Assembly: GCA_030596185.1 (NCBI GenBank)
Contig: JAUVKP010000090.1
Coordinates: 1-5,392 of the forward strand
DNA length: 5,392 nucleotides
From: Fidelibacterota bacterium
GTDB lineage: Bacteria > Fidelibacterota > Fidelibacteria > Fidelibacterales > Fidelibacteraceae
Reading direction: 5' to 3'
Shown here in pieces: positions 1 to 5,392 of the stretch. A program made the translations under genes and the position numbers. The first letter of the stretch is position 1; the number at the start of each line of letters is the position of its first letter. The notes beneath the pieces were generated by a model. It worked only from the letters and a program-made list of their open reading frames with translations, did not search any database and was not told where the DNA came from.

Positions 1-86
1 TGTCGAAGAACACAGTATTATGCGTCATAGGTTCTCACTACATTGCAGATGAAGTTTATTCTTGGATTAAAGCTAAAAATATTTAA
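1..86 (+). CDS. folC: C-terminal end of probable folylpolyglutamate/dihydrofolate synthase (partial)
   Basis: The frame starting at base 3 is open from the window edge to a TAA at 84-86 and gives 27 residues, ending in IGSHYIADEVYSWIKAKNI. The Gly-Ser-aromatic-hydrophobic pattern followed by 'DEV' and a short helix resembles the extreme C-terminus of FolC, where a 'GS(F/L)YxVGEV'-like segment closes the ligase domain. FolC is a cytosolic Mur-ligase-fold enzyme that adds glutamates to folates and, in many bacteria, also makes dihydrofolate from dihydropteroate. The ATP-binding and catalytic parts lie upstream of the window, so this call rests on one short motif. The other two forward frames hit stops by base 51. 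It is followed at 67 bp by the HIT gene on the same strand. Confidence 0.5.
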   Translation, partial: SKNTVLCVIGSHYIADEVYSWIKAKNI

Positions 87-96
87 AAGTGATTAA

Positions 97-141
97 CGAT
101 TCACAACGCGTCACACATCACGCGTTACGAGTCACGATAAA
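97..141. repeat. Degenerate 7-bp tandem repeat array (CGCGTCA-like)
   Basis: Between the folC stop and the HIT gene the sequence can be cut into 7-bp units: CGCGTCA at 107-113, CACATCA at 114-120, CGCGTTA at 121-127, CGAGTCA at 128-134 and a decayed CGATAAA at 135-141. A related CGATTCA lies at 97-103, set off by 3 bp. The array also holds a 6-bp inverted repeat (AACGCG at 105-110, CGCGTT at 121-126). The heptamer periodicity is seen directly. It recalls the short tandemly repeated heptamers (STRR) known from cyanobacteria, but relation to those is not implied. Function is unknown. Confidence 0.6.
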
Positions 142-153
142 ACCGGAGGTTTT
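139..153 (+). promoter_or_regulatory. Shine-Dalgarno of the HIT gene inside a small inverted repeat
   Basis: A GGAGG at 145-149 lies 4 bases before the ATG at 154 and fixes that start. It is part of a perfect 6-bp inverted repeat, AAAACC (139-144) and GGTTTT (148-153), with loop GGA. If folded, the stem would cover half of the ribosome binding site. The stem has only two G-C pairs, so any effect on translation is probably mild. The ribosome binding site is well supported; the hairpin may be chance. Confidence 0.7.
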
Positions 154-495
154 ATGGACAATTGCATTTTTTGTAAGATTGCAGCAAAAGAAATTCCCTC
201 AACAAGCGTGTATGAAGACGATCATCTCCTTGCCTTTCGTGATCTTAATCCTCAAGCCCCCCAACATATCCTTATTATCCCCAAGAAACATATTGCCCGT
301 ATCGAAAACTTAACTATCGATGATACCGAACTTATGGGTCGTTTGCTTGTTGCCGCTAAGAAGATAGCAGAAGATCTTGAGCTTAAAAACGGGTATCGAC
401 TGGTATTCAATAATGGTCCCGATGGCGGTCAGGAAGTAGAACATATTCATTTGCACCTCATGGGTGGAAGGAAATTTTCTTGGCCTGCAGGATAA
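154..495 (+). CDS. HIT-family (HINT-like) nucleotide phosphoramidase/hydrolase
   Basis: A complete 113-residue protein, the normal length for bacterial HINT proteins. It has the N-terminal 'CIFCKI' (C4, C7), the 'IIPKKHIARI' strand-turn (residues 41-50) and the diagnostic histidine triad H97-I-H99-L-H101-L-M, matching H-phi-H-phi-H-phi-phi, followed by GGR. In this family the middle histidine (H99 here) is the nucleophile that forms the AMP-enzyme intermediate. HINT enzymes are cytosolic homodimers that hydrolyse AMP-lysine-like phosphoramidates and related adenylates; the in vivo substrate is usually unclear. C4 and C7 probably help hold a zinc ion, as in PKCI-like members. The ATG at 154 is chosen because GGAGG precedes it by 4 bases and the family N-terminus begins there. 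The C-terminus 'FSWPAG' is typical. It lies between two repeat-bearing spacers and may be read with the upstream folC. Confidence in the family is very high; the exact substrate is unknown. Confidence 0.96.
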   Translation: MDNCIFCKIAAKEIPSTSVYEDDHLLAFRDLNPQAPQHILIIPKKHIARIENLTIDDTELMGRLLVAAKKIAEDLELKNGYRLVFNNGPDGGQEVEHIHLHLMGGRKFSWPAG

Positions 496-499
496 AAGA

Positions 500-534
500 A
501 GTAAACAGTAAGTAGTAAACAGTAAAAAGTGATA
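500..534. repeat. 7-bp tandem repeat array (AGTAAAC-like, five units)
   Basis: Starting 4 bp after the HIT stop codon are five consecutive 7-bp units: AGTAAAC (500-506), AGTAAGT (507-513), AGTAAAC (514-520), AGTAAAA (521-527) and AGTGATA (528-534). An 11-bp stretch, AGTAAACAGTA, is repeated perfectly at 500-510 and 514-524. The array ends where the REP-like hairpin element begins. The unit length equals that of the array upstream of the HIT gene, although the sequence differs. No function can be read from the sequence. Confidence 0.7.
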
Positions 535-644
535 AGACCTGCCAGCTTGATCCACTGAAAGTGGAATGCTGGATGGTCGAAAAAACATAAGTAATTCTCG
601 ACCATCCGGCAGACCTGCTTCGCGGGCACCAGCCGGAAGGTCTT
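534..644. repeat. REP/BIME-like element: two tandem hairpins from four alternating 11-bp cores
   Basis: Four copies of an 11-bp core occur at 536-546 (GACCTGCCAGC), 568-578 (inverted; reads GACCATCCAGC on the minus strand), 600-610 (GACCATCCGGC) and 632-642 (inverted; reads GACCTTCCGGC). They start exactly 32 bp apart and alternate in orientation. Copies 1+2 form a 43-nt hairpin with 9/11 stem pairs, and copies 3+4 another with 10/11. Each has a 21-nt loop carrying a nested stem: 551-556/560-565, and 616-620/624-628 (the latter with two G-T pairs). Copies 2+3 can instead form a competing 14-bp stem, 567-580/598-611, with one G-T. The ends, 534-549 and 629-644, are inverted repeats with 13/16 matches. 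The right half is clearly richer in G+C than the neighbouring DNA. There is no T-tract after either hairpin, so this is not a canonical intrinsic terminator, though it could slow read-through or protect an mRNA 3' end. No coding capacity is believable here, so any mobility would need a transposase in trans. Confidence 0.8.
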
Positions 645-697
645 CTAACCCTCAGACCCTATACCCCCAAATCCAGCATTTATGCCCTTATTTCTAT

Positions 698-725
698 TTG
701 AAAAAGAGGCTTTTTGTCTTAAATT
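698..725 (+). promoter_or_regulatory. Possible promoter for smc (weak)
   Basis: TTGAAA at 698-703 and TAAATT at 720-725 are separated by 16 bp and resemble sigma-70 -35 and -10 boxes (5/6 and 4/6 matches), 25 bp before the smc ATG. The -35 box overlaps an AT-rich inverted repeat (AAAAAG 701-706, CTTTTT 710-715). Between the REP-like element and this site (645-697) there is only a pyrimidine-rich stretch with no recognised signal, apart from ATCCAGCATT at 671-680, which is the exact reverse complement of 565-574. Such boxes arise often by chance in AT-rich DNA. Confidence 0.25.
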
Positions 726-750
726 GCATGATTAAAATTACGAACTGAGA

Positions 751-1149
751 ATGTATATATCTAAACTGGAAATTGTGGGTTTTAAATCCTTTGCGACGAA
801 GACTGTTTTGCAGTTTGGACAAGGGGTTACGGCGGTCATAGGACCCAATGGTTGCGGCAAGAGTAATGTTGTTGACGCTATCCGCTGGGTAATGGGTGAA
901 CAGAAAACACATCTTCTCCGCTCCGAATCAATGGTAGATATTATTTTTTCGGGATCAAAAAACCGAAAACCCGTGAATTATGCAGAAGTTTCGCTAACAA
1001 TTCATAACAGAAGCGGAAAACTGGGTGTCGCTTATACCGACGTTCAGGTGGGTCGTCGTCTTTATCGTGACGGAAGTAGTGAGTACCTTTTAAATGAAGT
1101 CCTGTTCGTCTCAAAGATATTCAAAATCTTTTTATCGATACCGGTATGA
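751..1149 (+). CDS. smc: Chromosome segregation protein SMC, N-terminal head fragment (frameshifted)
   Basis: This frame encodes the start of SMC, the condensin ATPase that, with ScpA/ScpB, organises and separates bacterial chromosomes. MYISKLEIVGFKSF is the standard N-terminus, so the ATG at 751 is right even though no good Shine-Dalgarno is present (only GAG ending one base before it). Walker A is GPNGCGKSN at residues 31-39 (K37, S38), and the Q-loop region follows at 'WVMGEQK'. The reading matches SMC through about residue 117 (SSEYLLNEV) and then departs: the last 15 residues (LFVSKIFKIFLSIPV) are out-of-frame translation ending at TGA 1147-1149. The correct continuation, P-V-R-L-K-D-I-Q-N-L-F, is in the frame of the downstream fragment. 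Its stop overlaps the next open frame's ATG as ATGA. As written, the product is 132 residues and could not form a working ATPase head alone. Confidence 0.9.
   Translation: MYISKLEIVGFKSFATKTVLQFGQGVTAVIGPNGCGKSNVVDAIRWVMGEQKTHLLRSESMVDIIFSGSKNRKPVNYAEVSLTIHNRSGKLGVAYTDVQVGRRLYRDGSSEYLLNEVLFVSKIFKIFLSIPV
1096..1103 (+). other. Frameshift site within smc (apparent single-base loss)
   Basis: In the upstream frame, codons up to GAA (1096-1098) match SMC. From CCT (1101-1103) onward the match continues one frame back: P-V-R-L-K-D-I-Q-N-L-F-I-D-T-G and then M-S-N-N-A at 1146. The valine codon is left with only GT (1099-1100), so one missing base, most simply a C from an original GTCCCT, explains the break. 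With it restored the gene would encode about 1185 residues, the usual length of bacterial SMC. No X-XXY-YYZ slippery heptamer is visible, which argues against programmed -1 frameshifting. A sequencing or assembly error or a recent mutation is the simpler reading. Confidence 0.85.
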
Positions 1150-4100
1150 GCAATAATGCTTATTCTGTGATCGAGCTCAAGATGGTTGAAGAGATCCTGA
1201 ATGAAGATAAAGCCCAGCGGAAACTTCTTTTTGAAGAAGCTGCGGGTATCAATAGATATAAATCCCAGCGTCGCTCTGCTAAACGCAAACTCGATGCAAC
1301 CCAGGAAGATCTTGCCCGCTTGGAAGATATCGTTTACGAAGTTGAAAGTAATGTCCGTAGTCTAAAACGCCAATTGGGTCGGTATGAGAAATATGAAGGC
1401 TACGCAGAAGAACTGAAAAAACTCGAGATCACGTTGGCACAGACAAATTGGTATGATTACGAAGACAAGATCATACCCCTTGAAAAGCAGCTTTCGAACA
1501 ACCAAGTGCAAAATGAAGAAACAGGTAAGCAGTTGGGTATTGAAGAAGCTATGTTGGGCAGTTATAAGAATGAACTGACAGGCATTGAAAAAGAAATGCA
1601 GTCTATCAATGATGTATTGCAAGAAATGAATGAGAAGATCAATGCCGAATCATCTAAGCGTTTGGTCTGGCAAGAAAAAATCGCCAACGCTCAGCGAAAT
1701 AAAGAACGATTACGGACCGAGAAAGAGAATGCTAAAACTCGCTTGCAGACTAATATTGAATTACAGGAAACTTTATCTTCACAACTAGGTGAAGATGATC
1801 CTGAATTGATTAAGATGCGTGAGGAGTTAGATACAGCCCGAACAAATTTTGAAGAAGTACAAAAAATATTTCAGAATGCGGCCCATAAACTTGATGACAT
1901 GCGGCAAGATGTTCGAGAACAACAAAATCATTTAGCTGATATACAACAACAGATTCTTCGTTTGCGTGATCAGCGCAAACAGTATGCACGTCTCCAAGAT
2001 GAAGAAATTCAACGACGGGAACAATTGATCACGCGCTCCGGAACTCAGGAAGAACAGGTTGTTTCTCTTAAGAAAGAATTGATCGAAAAAGAAAAAGAAC
2101 TTGAAAATGTAACATCTCTCGTTGAAAGCTCAGAAAGTGAACGACGTGAGCTTGAAAATAATATACAGGAATTGAATCGCGATATTGTACATCGTCAAAC
2201 GGCCTATGAACGCAATCGTAGTGACGCAGCTTTTTACGAAGATCTGGTAGAATCACTTGAAGGTTATAATCCCGGTGTTAAATATGTCATGAAGACACTC
2301 AAACATCCCGGGATAAGAGGCACCGTAGCTGAATTGATCTCAGTGGATGATGAATATACCACAGCGATCGAGATTGCACTGGGAAATGTTGCTAAATATT
2401 TAGTCGCAGAGAAAAAATCAGATGCCATGGATGTAATCGAAGAACTTAAACGGACACAGCGTGGCCGGGTTAGTATTGCACCCCTGGATGTCATGAAGAA
2501 ACGTGTTAAGCCGCCAATAAATAATCCTTTCAAAGATGGTAATGTTCTTGCCCATGCAGTTGATATTGTGCATGCCGATAAAGAAAATCACTTATTGATA
2601 GATTATTTTCTCGGAAATGTTCTTGTCGTTAAGTCTTTGCGAGACCTTTCTCAAGATGCTCTTAAGGATGGTCGTTTTCGCTATGTAACACTTGATGGTG
2701 ATTATATGGACCAGCGAGCCATGATACGAGGTGGAAAAGGCAGTAACAGAAGTCAGCAGATCATTGGGAGACAGGAAAAACTCAATGAATTGAATAAATT
2801 GGCTGAAAAGTTGAAAACCGATCTTGAAGCCGGTAAGGCTGAACGCGAAGAATTGGAAAAGAAACGCCTGACACTGATCAAAGAGATCGGTGAAAGATCA
2901 CGTTCTTCCAAATCTCTCATGCACGAGCACATGGAACTCGAAAAGAAAATGTCTGCTTTATCTTATGCCGTAGAACACCAGCATGACAGTATGGAAGAGA
3001 TCGACAAAAAAACCGAAGACTATGCAAGACGCATCCTTGAGATCGATCGTCAAGTCACAAGTTCAGAAGATTCTTTACAGGCAATAAAATCGGATGAAAG
3101 CAAAGCCCAAACTGATCTTGAACGTTTCCGTGCGGAATATGCAAGCATCATGAATAAACGCGATACATTGAACGCGGAATTACAAGATATGCGGGTTGCT
3201 TTGATCGCTCATGAAAAAGAAAAAGATAATGTCCGTTTCCAATATAAAAATGCAACTGCTACGATCGAAGAGATGACAAAACGTCTCGAAGAGATCGAAG
3301 AACAGCATCTTGATCTTAATGCTCTGATCAGCGATGGCGAAAAGACCATGATATCTTTAAAAGATATTTTAGAAAGTCTTAGATCAGAGCGGGAAAAAGA
3401 ACGGGAAAAAAGAGATACAGTCTATAAACAACTCAGTGCAAAGCGTGATCAGATCCAGAATGTAGAACAAGCTATAACAGAGCGACATCGCCGCCGCGAA
3501 GATGTTTTTGAAACCTTGCGCGATCTTGAGGTTAGAGTCAACGATTTTCATTTAAGACAGAATCAGCTTAAAGAGCGCATGTTTGATCGTTATCATATTG
3601 ATATTTTGAAACGTCCTTACGAACCTATGGATATGGATTTGTCTGAAATGGAAGACAAGATCCAGAAATTATCACATCGAATTGAACTTATCGGTCCAAT
3701 CAATATGGCGGTTCGCGAGGAGTATAACGAACAATCTACTCGCTTGAATTTTCTTAAAGAACAACGTGATGACCTTCTTGGCGCTGAAGCCAGTATCACG
3801 GAAACTCTTGATAAGCTTGATAACGAAGCACGAAAACAATTCACTGAGATTTTTACTCAGATCCGTGAAAATTATAAAAAAACATATAAGCTCTTTTTTG
3901 AACAGGGTGAGTGTGATATTCGACTTGAAGGATCAAATGACCCACTTGAGGCGGATGTGGAAATATTCTCTCGTCCTAAAGGACGACAGATGAAATCCTT
4001 GCGTGCCCTGTCCGGTGGAGAGAAAGCTCTGACAGCCATCGCGTTACTCTTTGCAATTTATCTGGTCAAACCTTCCCCATATTGTATTCTGGATGAAGTC

Positions 4101-4307
4101 GATGCTCCTCTTGATGATACAAATGTTAAACGATTTACACATGCGCTCAAACATTTTACCGAAAGAACACAGTTTATTATCGTTACACACAATAAATTGA
4201 CCATGCACGCCTGCGATTATCTCTATGGAATCACCATGCAGGAAGAAGGGGTTTCTAGTGTTGTCTCTGTAAAATTCAAAGGCAACGAACTCGAAAATTT
4301 AAAATAA
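1146..4307 (+). CDS. smc: Chromosome segregation protein SMC, coiled coil, hinge and C-terminal head (frameshifted remainder)
   Basis: The remaining ~90% of SMC in one uninterrupted frame; residue numbers below are for the repaired protein. The true frame extends upstream to about 1101, and ATG 1146 is an internal methionine (about residue 133) with no Shine-Dalgarno. In order: rest of the N-head with 'AYSVIELKMVEEIL', the FCB-type version of the segment that is 'YSIIGQGR'-like in many other bacteria; a long Glu/Lys/Arg/Gln-rich coiled coil; the hinge at about 502-664 (from SLEGYNPGVKYV to IRGGKGS, with the Gly-rich end needed for dimerisation); the returning coiled coil; and the C-head. The C-head has the ABC signature LSGGEKALTA from 1087, Walker B 'YCILDEVDAPLDD' from 1111 with catalytic E1116, and the switch histidine in 'IVTHNK' (H1147). 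All ATPase motifs are intact, so nothing besides the frameshift suggests decay. The protein works as a cytosolic dimer with kleisin ScpA; neither scpA nor scpB is in the window. Confidence 0.95.
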   Translation: MSNNAYSVIELKMVEEILNEDKAQRKLLFEEAAGINRYKSQRRSAKRKLDATQEDLARLEDIVYEVESNVRSLKRQLGRYEKYEGYAEELKKLEITLAQTNWYDYEDKIIPLEKQLSNNQVQNEETGKQLGIEEAMLGSYKNELTGIEKEMQSINDVLQEMNEKINAESSKRLVWQEKIANAQRNKERLRTEKENAKTRLQTNIELQETLSSQLGEDDPELIKMREELDTARTNFEEVQKIFQNAAHKLDDMRQDVREQQNHLADIQQQILRLRDQRKQYARLQDEEIQRREQLITRSGTQEEQVVSLKKELIEKEKELENVTSLVESSESERRELENNIQELNRDIVHRQTAYERNRSDAAFYEDLVESLEGYNPGVKYVMKTLKHPGIRGTVAELISVDDEYTTAIEIALGNVAKYLVAEKKSDAMDVIEELKRTQRGRVSIAPLDVMKKRVKPPINNPFKDGNVLAHAVDIVHADKENHLLIDYFLGNVLVVKSLRDLSQDALKDGRFRYVTLDGDYMDQRAMIRGGKGSNRSQQIIGRQEKLNELNKLAEKLKTDLEAGKAEREELEKKRLTLIKEIGERSRSSKSLMHEHMELEKKMSALSYAVEHQHDSMEEIDKKTEDYARRILEIDRQVTSSEDSLQAIKSDESKAQTDLERFRAEYASIMNKRDTLNAELQDMRVALIAHEKEKDNVRFQYKNATATIEEMTKRLEEIEEQHLDLNALISDGEKTMISLKDILESLRSEREKEREKRDTVYKQLSAKRDQIQNVEQAITERHRRREDVFETLRDLEVRVNDFHLRQNQLKERMFDRYHIDILKRPYEPMDMDLSEMEDKIQKLSHRIELIGPINMAVREEYNEQSTRLNFLKEQRDDLLGAEASITETLDKLDNEARKQFTEIFTQIRENYKKTYKLFFEQGECDIRLEGSNDPLEADVEIFSRPKGRQMKSLRALSGGEKALTAIALLFAIYLVKPSPYCILDEVDAPLDDTNVKRFTHALKHFTERTQFIIVTHNKLTMHACDYLYGITMQEEGVSSVVSVKFKGNELENLK

Positions 4308-4318
4308 GAAGACTAGCC

Positions 4319-5392
4319 ATGAAGAAATGCACACTAATATTATTAGTGGTATTATTCAGCCTTTTATATGCAAACGATTTTCGTTTCTATGCTGATTATG
4401 CCACATTTTTCGATAATGAAAAATCATTTGTTGAATTGTACTATATGTTGCCTCGTTTTGCAATGGAACACCAAGAAACGGCGAATGGCGATTCATACGG
4501 TAAATTTCTACTGGCTGTAAATATCTTTCAAGGTGAAGAAAAAGTATATGCCAAGACACTGATGATTGATGATGTGCTTTCGGCAGGTGATACATTAAGA
4601 TCAAATGACTTTATACCGGAAATATTGGCACTACATCTACTCCCGGGTACTTACCGTATGAATTCAATGGTGAAAGATATGAATTCCGGAAAATTGTCTG
4701 AGCGCCAAGGTCCCCTTGAAGTGAGAGCTTACGATTTGCCTGTTCTGAATATCAGCGATATTGAGATCGCTTCTTACGTGGGATATACTCAAGATGCAAA
4801 CAAATTCACCAAATTGGGAACATACGATGTGGTTCCACAAGCGAATCCTGAATTTGATAAGTATATGGGTATATTTTACACCTATTTTGAAATTTACGAA
4901 TTGACGGACGGAGGAAAATATACTTTCTATAGTTCAATGCGAGATCTTAACGATGAGATAGTTTTTGAAAATGAAGTTGTAGAAAGAGTATCTCCTGGAA
5001 AATATGATGTGATCATTGACTATATGGATATTCGCGAAATACCACAGGGGATCTATGATTATCATGTCGTTATCAAAGATGAGGATTCCGGTGAAATTGC
5101 AGAAGCACGTAAGCATATTTATATGATCAAGGAAACTGAAATGGATCTTTTGGTCTATGATGAATATTCTTTCTTTGATGATGCCGGCTTGGATTCGATC
5201 TTTTACATTCTAAAACCCCTGATGAGTCAAGCTGAGCTCAAAAATTACCGTAATGCCCGCATCGAAGGGAAACGGCATCTTTTTGTGGAATTTTGGAAAA
5301 AACGCGATTCGGACATGAGCACAATCGTAAATGAATATTATATTGATATTATGGAACGCATCAGATATGCTAAAGAGACTTATACTTATCTT
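4319..5392 (+). CDS. Secreted GWxTD-domain protein (N-terminal part, runs off the window)
   Basis: An open frame of 358 codons without a stop to the last base, starting 11 bp after the smc stop. Residues 1-18 form a Sec signal peptide: K2-K3, hydrophobic core LILLVVLFSLL, probable cleavage after Y-A18. C4 is in the charged N-region and is not a lipobox. Residues about 20-280 are aromatic- and acid-rich, with alternating patterns suggesting beta strands in domains of unknown role. From about 295 a helical part follows with 'LKNYRNARIEGKRHLFVEFWKKRDSD' features: K-R-H then F325-W326-K-K-R-D330, and N-E-Y-Y at 338-341. This matches the 'EKRKxLxEFWKRRDPxPxTxxNExxxxYxxRVxYAN' segment just before the GWxTD motif in that family. 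The motif itself would lie just past the window end and cannot be confirmed. The family is exported, uncharacterised, and frequent in FCB bacteria. The start is supported by the signal peptide; the Shine-Dalgarno is weak (GAAG at 4308-4311). The short gap suggests co-transcription with smc. Confidence 0.8.
   Translation, partial: MKKCTLILLVVLFSLLYANDFRFYADYATFFDNEKSFVELYYMLPRFAMEHQETANGDSYGKFLLAVNIFQGEEKVYAKTLMIDDVLSAGDTLRSNDFIPEILALHLLPGTYRMNSMVKDMNSGKLSERQGPLEVRAYDLPVLNISDIEIASYVGYTQDANKFTKLGTYDVVPQANPEFDKYMGIFYTYFEIYELTDGGKYTFYSSMRDLNDEIVFENEVVERVSPGKYDVIIDYMDIREIPQGIYDYHVVIKDEDSGEIAEARKHIYMIKETEMDLLVYDEYSFFDDAGLDSIFYILKPLMSQAELKNYRNARIEGKRHLFVEFWKKRDSDMSTIVNEYYIDIMERIRYAKETYTYL

Noticed and set aside
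89..313. Alternative + strand frame starting in the heptamer spacer and overlapping the HIT gene
   Set aside because: It overlaps a gene with full HIT motifs in another frame and has no family features of its own.
534..644. CRISPR array
   Set aside because: The cores alternate in orientation and are only 11 bp, with 21-bp gaps containing their own stems. CRISPR repeats are longer and all in the same direction, and no cas gene is present.
701..715. Intrinsic terminator (AAAAAG-AGG-CTTTTT)
   Set aside because: The stem has only one G-C pair and the following bases are not a clear U-tract. It lies just before smc, where an A-rich and T-rich run can pair by chance.
566..748. Small + strand protein of 60 residues across the HIT-smc spacer
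   Set aside because: Its first half is translation of the inverted-repeat element, the composition is not protein-like, and there is no ribosome binding site.
1096..1102. Programmed -1 ribosomal frameshift in smc
   Set aside because: The shift direction would fit, but the codons AAT GAA GTC CTG contain no slippery heptamer, and smc is not known to use recoding. A one-base loss is simpler.
2264..2533. Antisense open frame opposite the SMC hinge, and other minus-strand frames
   Set aside because: They lie opposite strongly conserved coding sequence, match no known family by eye and lack ribosome binding sites. They are by-products of smc and GWxTD codon use.

Overview
This window looks like ordinary chromosome from a bacterium of the FCB (Fibrobacteres-Chlorobi-Bacteroidetes) superphylum, possibly a Cloacimonadota-like lineage. 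By eye it is about 40% G+C. The placement rests on two things: the SMC protein has the 'YSVIELKM' version of a conserved N-head segment where most bacteria have 'YSIIGQGR'-like residues, and the last gene encodes a GWxTD-type exported protein. That family is common in FCB and a few related phyla. The phylum-level guess is inference; no rRNA or other marker gene is present.

Layout, all on the + strand: the last 27 codons of a probable folC (1-86); a 67-bp spacer with a degenerate 7-bp tandem repeat; a complete HIT-family nucleotide hydrolase gene (154-495); a 255-bp spacer; smc (751-4307), broken into two open frames by an apparent single-base loss near 1099-1103; and, 11 bp after the smc stop, the first 358 codons of a secreted GWxTD-domain protein (4319 to the window end). 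The smc-GWxTD spacing suggests co-transcription. The spacer before smc is long and full of structure, so smc could have its own promoter.

The most unusual part is the HIT-smc spacer. It opens with five 7-bp AGTAAAC-like units (500-534). These run directly into two tandem REP-like hairpins (536-578 and 600-642), built from four copies of an 11-bp core (GACCWTCCGGC-like) in alternating orientation, spaced exactly 32 bp start to start. The spacer before the HIT gene has its own 7-bp array with a different sequence. No other mobile element, CRISPR array, RNA gene or phage gene was seen.

The known functions are housekeeping: folate polyglutamylation (folC), hydrolysis of small nucleotide conjugates (HIT), chromosome organisation (SMC condensin) and an envelope protein of unknown role (GWxTD). 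They do not form an obvious new pathway. The points needing a second look are the split smc and the repeat architecture.
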